The position numbers were made by a program, and so were the translations under genes. DNA of 64,000 nucleotides from Tetraselmis striata (Eukaryota > Chlorophyta > Chlorodendrophyceae > Chlorodendrales > Chlorodendraceae). The notes under the pieces were generated by a model. It had not been told where the DNA came from, did no database searches, and saw nothing but the letters and a program-made list of their open reading frames with translations. The stretch spans positions 1 through 64,000 of the forward strand of contig VCJN01000968.1 in the NCBI GenBank assembly GCA_006384855.1, read 5' to 3'. Below, in pieces: positions 54,533-64,000 of the stretch (within the stretch, counting starts at the first letter, position 1; every line of letters starts with the position of its first letter).

Positions 54533-57500
54533 TCACTCGCCCGCGAGGGCGGCCAAGCTGGCGCGCGACCCGGACGCGGTGCTCTCCGCCTGGCGGGACC
54601 ACATGTCGGAGTAGACGCCGCCGCGCTCGAGCAGCGCGGCGTGGCTGCCCACCTCCTTGATCTCGCCCTGGTGCATGACCACGATGGTGTCCGCGTCCAT
54701 GATGGTGCTGAGCCGGTGCGCGATGATGATGGTGGTGCGCCCCTCGCGCATCTGCGACAGCTGAGCCTGCGCACCCGCAGCGGCCGAGGGCGGGCTCAGT
54801 TGCGGCACATGCCGGCCATCGCGGCCTGTGGGTGCCGACGAGGTAATACCAAACACTGCGAATCGCAACCTGCTTCGCCTGCCAGAGGTCAAGTCTATAC
54901 GAAACCACAGCGAATGTTGTTCTAAAGGTTGCGTACAAGCCCATTTAAGCCTCACTATAACAGGGGTTATTGACTGCTGCGTCCGCACCCATACTTCTAC
55001 TGTAGCCTCCTGTGCAATTCATCGCCGGCATGCCGGGCTGCCTCTCATTTGGCGCGTTGTCACCACCGCGCTGGCGCCCGTTGGCAGGCAGACAGGCAGG
55101 CAGGCGGCCGTTCATGCCGGGCCGCCACCACGAGGCGCCGCACGGCGCCGCGGCCACTGCGTACCTGGATGGCCTTCTCGGTGATGGTGTCCAGGGCGGA
55201 GGTGGCCTCGTCCAGCAGCAGGATGGGCGGGTTCTTAAGCAGCGTGCGCGCGACCGCCACGCGCTGCTTCTCCCCGCCGCTCAGCCGCAGCCCGCGCTCG
55301 CCGACGACGGTCTCGTAGCCCTGGAGCGGGGACACGCACGCGCATGAGAGCGGAGCGAGTCGGCATCCACCACTGCGCCGCATCCACTCCACACATCCGG
55401 CACCTCATCGACAGCTGCGTCAGGAATCAGCAGCGGATGGGGGTCGGGGACGGGACGGCGCGCCCGCACCTGCGGGAAGCGCTCCGTGATGGGGCCGTGG
55501 ATCTTGGCCGCCATGGCCGCGCGGTGCATAGCGTCCTCGCCCTCCTCCGGGTTCCCGTACGAGATGTTGTAGCCGATGGTGTCGTTGAACAGGACGGTGT
55601 CCTGCGTGGCGGGTAGCGGCAGCGGCAGCGGCGCGTCGGGACTCCCGCGGCGGCTCCTGCAACGCACTCGCAACTACGGGCAATGGAACGCTGACCAAGG
55701 GGGGGGGGGGGGGGGGACCTGCGGCACCACGCCGATTGCGCGGCGCAGCGAATGCTGCGTGAGGGAGGCGATGTCCATGCCATCGATCGTGATGCATCCC
55801 GCTGAGGAGTCACAGCCAGAGTCAGCCGCTGGGATATGGAAACCTGCCGCGGCTTGTTGAGGAGACGTCAACATGACAGTGGAAGCCCCCACCCCCAGGG
55901 CGCCTCGGCACAGTGCGGGGGTGGGTGGCGCCCTTACTGAGTGGGTTGTAAAAGCGGAAGATGAGGCGCAGGATGGTCGACTTGCCGCTCCCGGTCTCCC
56001 CCACCAGCGCGAGCGTCTTGCCGCCCTCCGCTTTGAAGTTCAGGTTGCGGAGCACCGGCGTGCCGGGGATGTACTCAAAGCCCACGCCGTGGAACTCCAC
56101 GGTGCCGGTGCTCACGGTCAGCGCTTTGGCGTCGGGCTCGTCCTGCAGCGCATGCAGCAACCGGTTGAGAGTGCATCATTATTTCCCCAGGGAATGAATG
56201 CATGTGATTGCAGACGTAGATGTATGAGTATGTGTACATGTGTATGTGACTAATACGGCCCAACACCCCCCTTTCAGTAGGCGCCCCCAGACCGCATGTC
56301 ATTCAGTGCGGCGCACCTTGATGCCCGAGTTAGAGCGCAGCAGCTCAAACATGTTCTCCATGTCTGCAGACAGAGCCCAGGGAGGCCGCGCTGTCAGCCG
56401 CCCCACGCGCATGCGGCGTGCGCATGCCGGCGAGGCGCGGGCGCAGGCGCGCACCGATCATGTACTGCTGGATGGTGCGGTAGTAGGTGCCGAAGAAGTT
56501 GAGAGGCGCGTAGAGCTGGTTGAGCATCGTGACAAACAGCACGACATCGCCCACCTGGGGGGGCGTTAGGGGAGGCGGGAGACGTTAGGGGCATTACAGG
56601 CGCGGCATGGCGGGTGGGGGCGGGGGCAGTGTCGCCACCCCCCTGGGGAGGGAGTGCAGTCATGAATTAATGGGGGTACGGGTAGGCGGCACCCACCGTG
56701 AGCTCGCCGGCAGCGACGCCCTTCACGCAGACGATCATGCCGCAGACAAGGCCGGTGCAGATGACGAGGCTCTGCACGACGTTGAGCGCGTTGAGGCTGG
56801 CCAGCAGCTTGTACTCCACCTCCTGGTACTCCTCGATCGCCGTGCCAAAGTTGCGGCGCTCCAGCTCCTCGTTGGTGAAGTACTTGACGGTTTCGTAGTT
56901 GAGCAGCGCGTCGGTGGCCTTGGCGCCTTTGGCGTTGTCCTTGGTGTTCATGTCCCTGGGCCGCAGTGAGGATACGATAGATCATCAGGGTGGAGTCATG
57001 CGATTAGTTGGGTCGGCGGCGCGAATGTTGATCTGTTTGGGGAAGTTTGGCCAGAGGCAGGCCGACAATGCGGGCCGGCTGCAGGGCATGGGGCATGCTG
57101 CGGGGTGATGATTTGTTTTTGGGGGAGTGGGGTCCCACCGGCGGAAGTGCCCCCGCCACTCGGTGAGGACGACGGTGAGCGGGATGTAGGAGGCCAGGGT
57201 GACAAAGACCACCACGCTGACCCAGGGCGTCAGCTTCCAGGCGATGAAGATGGAGGCAAACACGATGTCAAACATCTGCGGTCCGATGCTGAACACCACG
57301 ATGGAGCTGCGGAAAGAGGGAGGGGGTGAGTCAGATACGTAAGGTGGGCAGCTGCGGCGGCATTGAGCTGTTGCTGGCACAGCTGGGTTGGCCGCCCTTA
57401 CACTGTCTTCTCAAGGCAGGGAGAGCTGGGGAAGACCCAAATGAGGCGCAGGATTGCGGGGAGGGGCGGCGGCGGGGCGGGGCTCACAGCAGGTTCTGGA

Positions 57501-60125
57501 TAGCGCTGGTGCCGCGGTCCATCACGCGCATCACCTCGCCCGTCTTGCGCTTGAGGTGGAAGCTGAGGTCGAGGTCCAGCATCTTGGTGAACAGGTCGAC
57601 GCTGATGCGCTTGTAGGCGCGCTGCGTGACGGGGATCCACAGGTAGGAGCGCAAGTTCTGGATGAGGCCCACGCTGCCGCCGCCGGTGCCGCCCTGTGGG
57701 CGCGGCATGGGGCGGGGTGATCAGGCCGCTGCCTGCTGGGCCGGGCCGGAGGAGTGGCGCCACGCTGCCGGATCACCTTACCGGAACCGCACTTTGGCTT
57801 CGCAATACAGCACTGGTTCTGACAGGAAAGAAAAGGACACCCATCCAAAATTATGTAGGGATGCAACTTGCACGATTATGGCGCAAACATGCTTATCTTT
57901 ACTTTTGCGACCTGTTGTGAGCCCAGGGGACCGGCGCGGTGGTGGGGGCGGGCGGGGGCGCGCACCTGGATGACGTAGAACACGAGCCAGTAGAAGCACC
58001 AGGGGAAGAACGCGGCCGCGAAGGGCACCACGCTGCCGCCCTCGCTGTGGGTCTGCTGGTCGATCTTGGAGAGCTGGTTGATGGTGTTGGCGTACAAGAC
58101 CGGCACCTGGCGGCAGTGGAGCGGACGAGCGGGTGGGTTGGGGGGGGTGAGACTGGGGGCAGCTGGATGCGGTGTCGCAGGAGATCTGGTGTGGGCCAGG
58201 GGGACGGGGGGTGGCGGCACTGGCGCCAGCATGTCTGAGGGCAGCGTCCAGCATGGGTGCAGACGCGGTAATATGCACACCACGAATAGCAACAGGGCGC
58301 TGCCTGCCAGAGGGCATGTGGAGGCCAACTATAGCCAAACTATGGCGAAATGATAGTCAGTGTCCCTATGGGTTGCTAGCAAGCCCGATATGAGGCTTAA
58401 CACGGGCTCATGTAGGTGCGTGGGCACACGTACGCGGCCGACTGCGGGCTACTCGGGAGCCATGGGGGCATTTCCTGAGGAGACATTCAGGGAACATAAA
58501 GGCCCCTCTCTCGCAAGGCGGGCAACCGGGATGAGTGTGGCATTGTCCGGGGGGGGGGGGGGGGGGGGGATGGGGCCCTGCGGCGGCGGGTGGCCGCTTC
58601 GGAGGGTGAGGGGGGCGGGAGGTTAGTTGGGGGCGGGCTGAGGGGGTGGGGGCAGTCACCATGAGGTTGAGCCCGCGCATGAGGACGATGAGCACCACGC
58701 ACACCAGCGTGCGCGCCTTGAGCCCAATGGTGTCGGGCCACACGTACGCGAGCGCCAGCACGCACAGCTTGAGCCAGCTCTGGGCCTTCTTGCGCTCGGC
58801 GCCCTCGCCGCCAATGTCCACCGCCACCGACGATAGCAGCGACTCGCGCAGCACCTCCTCCTCCTCCTCGGAGGGCCCGCTGCAGGCGCGCACCAAGGAT
58901 GTGAAGGACTAGGGTATGTCCAGGGCATCATAAGCCCTAACCCTATGACGATGCCCACTGCAGGTGGGTAGGATAGCGGGTGACGAGGCAACTAAAGGAA
59001 GCTGGTGTGTTTGTGTGTGTGTGTATGGGGTTGGGGTTGGGGGGAGGGGGGGGGGGGGGGGTGTGTGCACCTGAGCGCGTGGTGCATGAGCGTGGCGGCC
59101 GCAATCACAAACTGGCCCACTGCCAGGCAGCCCCTCACAAGCGGCGCCTCGTTGGTCCAGCCCCAGTGCATGTAGTGCATCCTGCGCGGCGCACCGCCAC
59201 AGTCCTCAGGCACCACGGCATGGAGGGGTGCTGTTTGCTTTGAGCGCGACGTGACAGGGTGAGCTCGCCGAGGATTGTAAACAAAAAGATAGCTTTTCCG
59301 CATAACTCGGGCGGGGGGATTCTGTGTTCCAACGTGGGGGCAGGTGCGGTGGTGGGGCTCACCCCAGGTCGCTGTAGGCGGTGACGGCGTACACGAGCAG
59401 GGCAATCCACATGATGCCGTGCTGGTTCGCGCGGCACCACTGCACGCGCGCCACCACGGACATCACCTGCAAGCGACCGGCAGCCGCCGGCAAGCGCGCT
59501 GTCAGACTGTGCCGAGCTTGACCTCGGCTGCGTCGGGCTGCGAGTGACCGCACCGACGGCTGCATTGGGACTGAACATAACAAGCGCTGCCCATTGCCGG
59601 GGTTAGTTGGCAAGGCGGCGGGCGAGCGGGAATGGGGGGGGGGGGGGGGGGGGGGGGGTGCGAGGGCGCACCGCCAGCGCAGCGAATGTGGCGGTGGCGG
59701 CCGCCTCGTAGAAGAGCGACACGGGCGCCGCATCCGCCTCGGTGACCAGCCAGGTCAGCCAGCCGGCGTGCACCGCCGCCAGCAGGGGCGTCCACAGAAG
59801 CGCGGCTTCGTCCCACCCGGCCCAGACCTCCCTCGCGGAGACGCCGGCGCGCCGGAGGACGGCGAGCCGGCGCGACTCGGCGTACACCTGAGGCCGGGAG
59901 CAGCGCGGGGAAGTGAGAGACGGGCGACGGCGAACGGCCACGTGGCCAGAGTTTATTGATTGAGGAAAGCCTACACGGCGGGACGGCATGGAGTCCTACC
60001 GTGATGCATCCAAGCAGCAGCAGCACGGTCCCTGCGGCAGTCTCGAACCAGCAGGGCGACAGCGTGAGGTGTTGCAGGGCCGGCCCGCTCGCGGCGCCGC
60101 ACCACTCGGCGGGCGAAGTCGCCAT
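54533..60125 (-). CDS. ABCB6/HMT1-type half-size ABC transporter
   Basis: Sixteen exons, all phases checked: 60125-60000, 59887-59672, 59466-59363, 59181-59071, 58879-58660, 58106-57966, 57693-57488, 57306-57139, 56955-56697, 56554-56455, 56363-56317, 56142-55938, 55801-55719, 55601-55470, 55320-55165, 54766-54533; 835 residues (human ABCB6: 842). Exons 1-5 encode an N-terminal extra membrane domain (TMD0) and an acidic linker. Exons 6-11 are the core membrane domain, with [48 protein letters not shown] and DMENMFELL typical of ABCB6/ATM/HMT1. Exons 12-16 are the nucleotide-binding domain: Walker [11 protein letters not shown]-loop VVPQDTVLF, signature LSGGEKQR, Walker [14 protein letters not shown]-loop IIAHRLST. 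The TMD0 favours ABCB6/HMT1 over mitochondrial ATM. Such proteins export phytochelatin-metal complexes or porphyrins at vacuolar or organelle membranes; the substrate here is inferred. Introns carry dispersed repeat family 2. Confidence 0.9.
54845..54962 (+). repeat. Dispersed repeat family 2, copy C (intronic)
   Basis: GAATCGCAACCTGCTTCGCC, TGCCAGAGGTCAAGTCTATA, CGAAACCACAGCGAATGTTG, TTCTAAAGGTTGCGTACAAG, CCCATTTAAGCCTCAC. It lies in the last intron of the ABC gene, opposite to the gene's direction. Confidence 0.7.
58265..58400 (+). repeat. Dispersed repeat family 2, copy D (intronic)
   Basis: CACCACGAATAGCAACAGGG, CTGCCTGCCAGAGGGCATGT, CCAACTATAGCCAAACTATG, GCGAAATGA, GGGTTGCTAGCAAGCCC, GATATGAGGCTTA. 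It lies in the ABC gene intron between exons 5 and 6. Confidence 0.65.
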
Positions 60126-61170
60126 CGGAGCGGCCGCGTTGATCGCGGGAGAGAACTGCGGGCTACTTTTAGGGGTTGCCGACTTGTATGGGCACGCGGA
60201 AGGACGCGGCGCTACCCCTCGACAGGTGCTGTGTACTACGAGATGATGGATCCTACTGGAAAGTCAGTGAATTCATGCAGCAGTTGCCACTGGTAAGGTG
60301 TGTTGGGGAGAGGGAGGGTGTTGGGAGGAGGGGGTCGACTCGAATGTGCTGTGGAAGTGTTGGGCGGTAATTTATCACCCTGCTGACGATCCCCACTATA
60401 CCGGTAGTTGATCCCGCGAATTCGGCGATGGTTGCTGTCATCGCGTTCTTGGAGCACGCGCGGCAGAAGTCGGCGGTTATAAAGGAGAATCTCTATGTAG
60501 TCGCTATATAAGCGAATTTAATTAATAGTATCCGCTACAGCAGCAGGACGAATCCTCATGTTTCCTTTTGTGAAAGCCCGTAAGGAATATGTAATAAAAA
60601 ACGAATCCTCATGTTTCTCATGCTAATGTTCAACCATGTAGAAGGGGCACGTATTCCCAGATAAAACCAACGGATCGAATACGATAAATATGCTGTACGA
60701 TGCCGATATGATGGGATGTAGATACACAATGTCGATACCCTGGCCTGTAGCAAGTCGCGCGCAGCGCGCCCCACATCGGCGGACGCAAGACAGGTGGGTC
60801 CGAGGACAAGCGTAACATACTACGAGAGCCGACCCTACTGCCGGCTACTGGTAAATATTGATGTAATATACAGTAGGCTGCGGCAGGTCTCGGCCCGTCT
60901 CCGGCGCACTACCACAGGGTACTTGCGTGGAATATATTTAATCCTTACATGAGCTAGGAGCAGAAGACTACAGACCCGGCAGCATACCGTTGGCCGTGTC
61001 GACGGAAACAGTACCGTACCGGTACCCGGTACCTGGCCGAGCCGCTGCTGAGCCAGCAGGTGGGCTACTTCCATCTCGCAGGCGGCCAACGTTGTCCAGC
61101 ACCAGCCCTGGGCGCTGAAGTTGGACGCGTTCTTATCGCCTGTACGAATCCGTGACGGCGCACAGGCATC
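60126..61170. promoter_or_regulatory. Bidirectional intergenic region between the ABC and LRR genes
   Basis: About 1.0 kb between divergent start codons. AT-richer around 60480-60720, with a small direct repeat ACGAATCCTCATGTTTC at about 60549 and 60601. No coding sequence recognised. It probably contains the promoters of both genes; no specific factor site is identified. Confidence 0.5.
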
Positions 61171-63613
61171 ATGACGCAGCGGTTCGGGCGACCGGTGTCG
61201 AGGTCGTTGCCGCCGCCTGGGCGAGGCAGTGGCGCGGGATGGGCCGACCATTACACCGAGCCGCCGGGCAACGGCATGACGCGCCGGCCGCCGCTGTCGC
61301 CCGCGCGCTCACAGTTTACCGTCCCGTCAGGAAGCTACAGCGCCCAAAGCCGGGAATCTACCCCGTCGCTGAGGGACTCGTCGAGTCCTCGAGGGATGCG
61401 GTCTCGTGATCAGGAGGAGGACAAGGAGGAGCGCCAGCAGCACCGGCGGGCCTCCACTGCAGCAAAGCCACACGACGCCCCGGGCGGCGCCGGGGAGCCC
61501 GATCAGTTCGTCGCCGTGACCGCGCACTGCTGTGAGCTGCAATCGGTGCACTGGAGCGCAGTCTGCCGGGCGTCGGGCTTCGATTCCGCGCGCCCGTGCA
61601 ACCAGATCCTCAGCCTCGACCTTGGCGGCAACATGGTTAGCCACCTTGCGGGCATGGAGTGCTATCCTTGGCTTCTGTCCCTCAGCCTCGCGCAGAACGA
61701 CCTCCGCAGCCTGGAGGCAAAGCGGCTTCCCTTCACGCTCACACATCTCAATCTCTCTCACAACATGCTGACATCTCTTGAGGTAATCGTCATCGTCAAT
61801 CACCCTGCATGCTGATAGTTCTGTAGCCGCTGTTACAATAGTGTACTTCTGGGCTTTTTGCGCGTACCAAAGGATCACACCGCAGCAGGCTCTAATGAAG
61901 TCTGGGCACCGGGGGCAGGGCCTGGAATCGATGCCGCACCTAGCCTGGCTGGACGCCAGCCACAACGCTATTGAGGACGTTCAGCCGCTAGCCATGCTGT
62001 TCCAGCTGAAGGAGCTGCACCTCGGCAGCAACAACATCGTCAACTTGGAGGGGCTGGAGGGCCTGAAGGATCTGTCACTCCTCGAGCTGCACGACAACCA
62101 GGTGAGCCTCGCCCACCACGGTCCACGCAGCTACAGCTTCACGACAATGAAGCGTCCATCCCTGACAGCTGTGGCGCGCGTTTCTGTGCGCAGTTGGCCG
62201 ATGAGCTTGAGATCCGTGTCGCCCTGACACCGCTGGCAAATCTGGTCACGATGACTTTGGCTGGCAACCCCTTTGCTGCGCGCCCGAAACGGCTGCGCTC
62301 CCTTTGCATCGACCTCCTGCCGGGGCTGATGTGGCTCGACGGGGCCAAGATTGGCCGAGTTGCCACTTGTTGCTCCTCGCCCAACAAGTACGCTGTCCTA
62401 AGCTCGGGGAGCTCCCCAAAGAACACAGCTGGGCGCGGCGGGCCAAACGCCTCGGCGTACCTACCGCCTCTGTTTGCCCACCTGCCCCCGGACACCATGC
62501 TGCTGCCTCAGCAGCGCGCATGCCATGTCAACAACGTGCGCCCCGGGACAATGAGCTACCTGGAGAACCTTCTCCAGGAAACAGCCGCTGTTAAGGGCCT
62601 TCAGGTAACCCCGCCCACAACATACATACAGGCATATACATTGAAATAATATACATGTATATATTATGATGTATGAAGAGGCCGATCGCTAAATGCCTTT
62701 TGTTGGAAGTAACCTGACTTGTACCGTATTGTGTCAGTGGGTGATGCACGCATCTGCCAACATGTTCAAGGCGCAGCCAGCCGAGCTGCTGGACGGCAGA
62801 TCGGGCGACAAGCGCCCCCCTGCTCCCCGCGACCCGTCGTGGCGGCATCAAGCCGCGGTGAACACGCACGTGCGCCGCCAGCAGGCCGCCCAGCTGCGGG
62901 AGGCGAGCCCAGAAGAGGAGCTGCAGGTGCGGCGACACACATCGCATTGCGCTTTATACTTTTTCGTTCTGTCTTCAAAGATTGTATTATCATCTCATAT
63001 AGATTGTAGAGGATAGTATATGCGCTGTAAATATAATTATGTAGCCCAGCGGAGTAACATACCTGCTTACTTACAAATACTACTACAGCTGCTGGTGCCG
63101 TTGCACCTATACCAACTCTTATCATCAGCCCAAAACCGGGCTTGTTTGCAACATGTTGGAACGCTCGTTATAGTTCTGTCTACATTTGTCCTGTGGTGGG
63201 CATGGGGGCTCCTATTTGCGCGTTTTATACCGCGTTGGCACCCGTACATTGTCTGATCTCGTTAAGAGTATAGATACGAGTATACCGCATCTCCTGGTTA
63301 TGTTCTGTATTGTCTTTTGCTTTCCCCAGCCATGCAAGCGCCCTGTTGCTCATCCCCCCCCCCCTTCTCGCTGGCAACCACCCATCTCCAGGGCCACCGC
63401 TCCAGCGGCCCGCTTCCGGACCGCTCCATGCCAGTCGCCCAGGCGGCATTCACAGACCGGCGCCCGCGCCGCGGCAACTCGGACACGCGGCCGTGGAGCT
63501 ACATCCCCAACATGCACTCCGCCCAACACGCGGAACCCGCGACGGAGGTGCTTCGTGGTTTGGCGGGCGACCGCCAGCACTTTTATCGCCAGCCGCCTCC
63601 GCAATCCAAGCAG
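61171..63613 (+). CDS. SDS22-type leucine-rich repeat protein (partial, continues past 63613)
   Basis: Exons in phase 0: 61171-61782, 61919-62101, 62194-62604, 62738-62926, 63392-63613 (donor GTTCGT follows; the 3' part lies beyond this exon, probably outside the window). At least 472 residues. The first about 110 residues are disordered and Ser/Arg/Pro-rich. LRRs start at about 145: ILSLDLGGNMV, LLSLSLAQNDL, LTHLNLSHNML, LAWLDASHNAI, LKELHLGSNNI, LSLLELHDNQ, and the capping repeat LVTMTLAGNPFA...LRSLCIDLLPGLMWLDG typical of SDS22/cilia-type LRR proteins. Downstream sequence is disordered and basic (VNTHVRRQQAAQLREAS, RPWSYIPNMHSAQHAEP). Family knowledge: such LRRs occur in dynein-assembly, ciliary and phosphatase-regulating proteins; which applies is not decided. 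Start chosen at the first in-frame ATG (GGCATCATGACG). Confidence 0.75.
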
Positions 63614-64000
63614 GTTCGTAGTCACTCCCCCTTCCGGCTCCGCTCTTCGTGCAGGCAGCACACAGATAGGCATACTAACAAACACAGTCCATTGTATTTA
63701 AACGGGTAATCCACCATGTCGCCAGGATGTCATTATTGGACATGCAAAGATTCTATAATTGCAAGAGCTGCATTTAGCTGCTGCAAGATGTGAGCAGGAA
63801 CAAACACCAAGCCTGGATGATGGAATGATAAATAATACTAATAACCCCTAAGTTAATAAGTCCACTATTCCGATATGCATTACAATCTTTCCAAAATGCC
63901 AATAAATCTCACCATTTCCGAGTAATGCGCTCCTTTGTCATGTCAGTGGGCTCTGCGGCGGGGATGTTGATATGCAGTTTTGGTCCTCCGCCGGTCCTCC
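63614..64000. other. Right edge, probably intron or 3' part of the LRR gene
   Basis: AT-richer sequence after the last clear donor, with no recognised coding region. Composition matches the other introns of this gene. Confidence 0.4.

Overview
This window is nuclear DNA of a eukaryote, not a prokaryotic locus. Genes are split by many short introns (mostly GT-AG, some apparently GC-AG). Coding exons are very GC-rich and intergenic DNA is more AT-rich. Long C/G homopolymers, dinucleotide microsatellites and decayed transposable elements are abundant. Plant/algal-type telomere words (CCCTAAA, TTTTAGGG) and the gene content point to a GC-rich unicellular alga or similar protist. I cannot name the species.

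Layout. (1) 1-1448: remains of a minus-strand, plant-type alpha-1,4-glycosyltransferase-like gene. It abuts a second copy of part of a LENG1 homologue. (2) 3.6-4.4 kb: a stand-alone protein with RNA polymerase II CTD-like heptads. (3) 5.97-7.84 kb: a complete six-exon LENG1/CIR-domain gene (minus). (4) 9.78-24.59 kb: an about 18-exon gene that reads, in matching splice phases, from an asteroid/XPG-type nuclease module into a TDRD9/Spindle-E-like DEAH-box helicase. This is the most striking object here. (5) 28.1-32.2 kb: an F-box/LRR gene and a convergent coiled-coil, Gln-rich gene of unknown function. (6) 34-53 kb: a transposon-rich block. It holds a tandemly duplicated dead LINE with minisatellite arrays, a KDZ-like transposase fragment facing an ORF with three in-frame stops, a tandem array of exon+intron-like 188-bp units, a TIR-bounded non-autonomous element and a possible piggyBac remnant. 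(7) 54.5-60.1 kb: a complete 16-exon ABCB6/HMT1-type half-transporter gene (minus), divergent from (8) an SDS22-type LRR gene at 61.2 kb that runs off the right edge.

The confident genes are housekeeping or signalling genes: RNA-processing-linked (LENG1-like, helicase fusion, CTD mimic), ubiquitin ligase (F-box), heavy-metal/porphyrin transport (ABCB6-like) and LRR scaffold. They do not form an operon-like pathway. Two short dispersed repeat families recur in introns and intergenic DNA across the window. All exon coordinates were derived by hand from splice signals, phase and family resemblance; no search was run.
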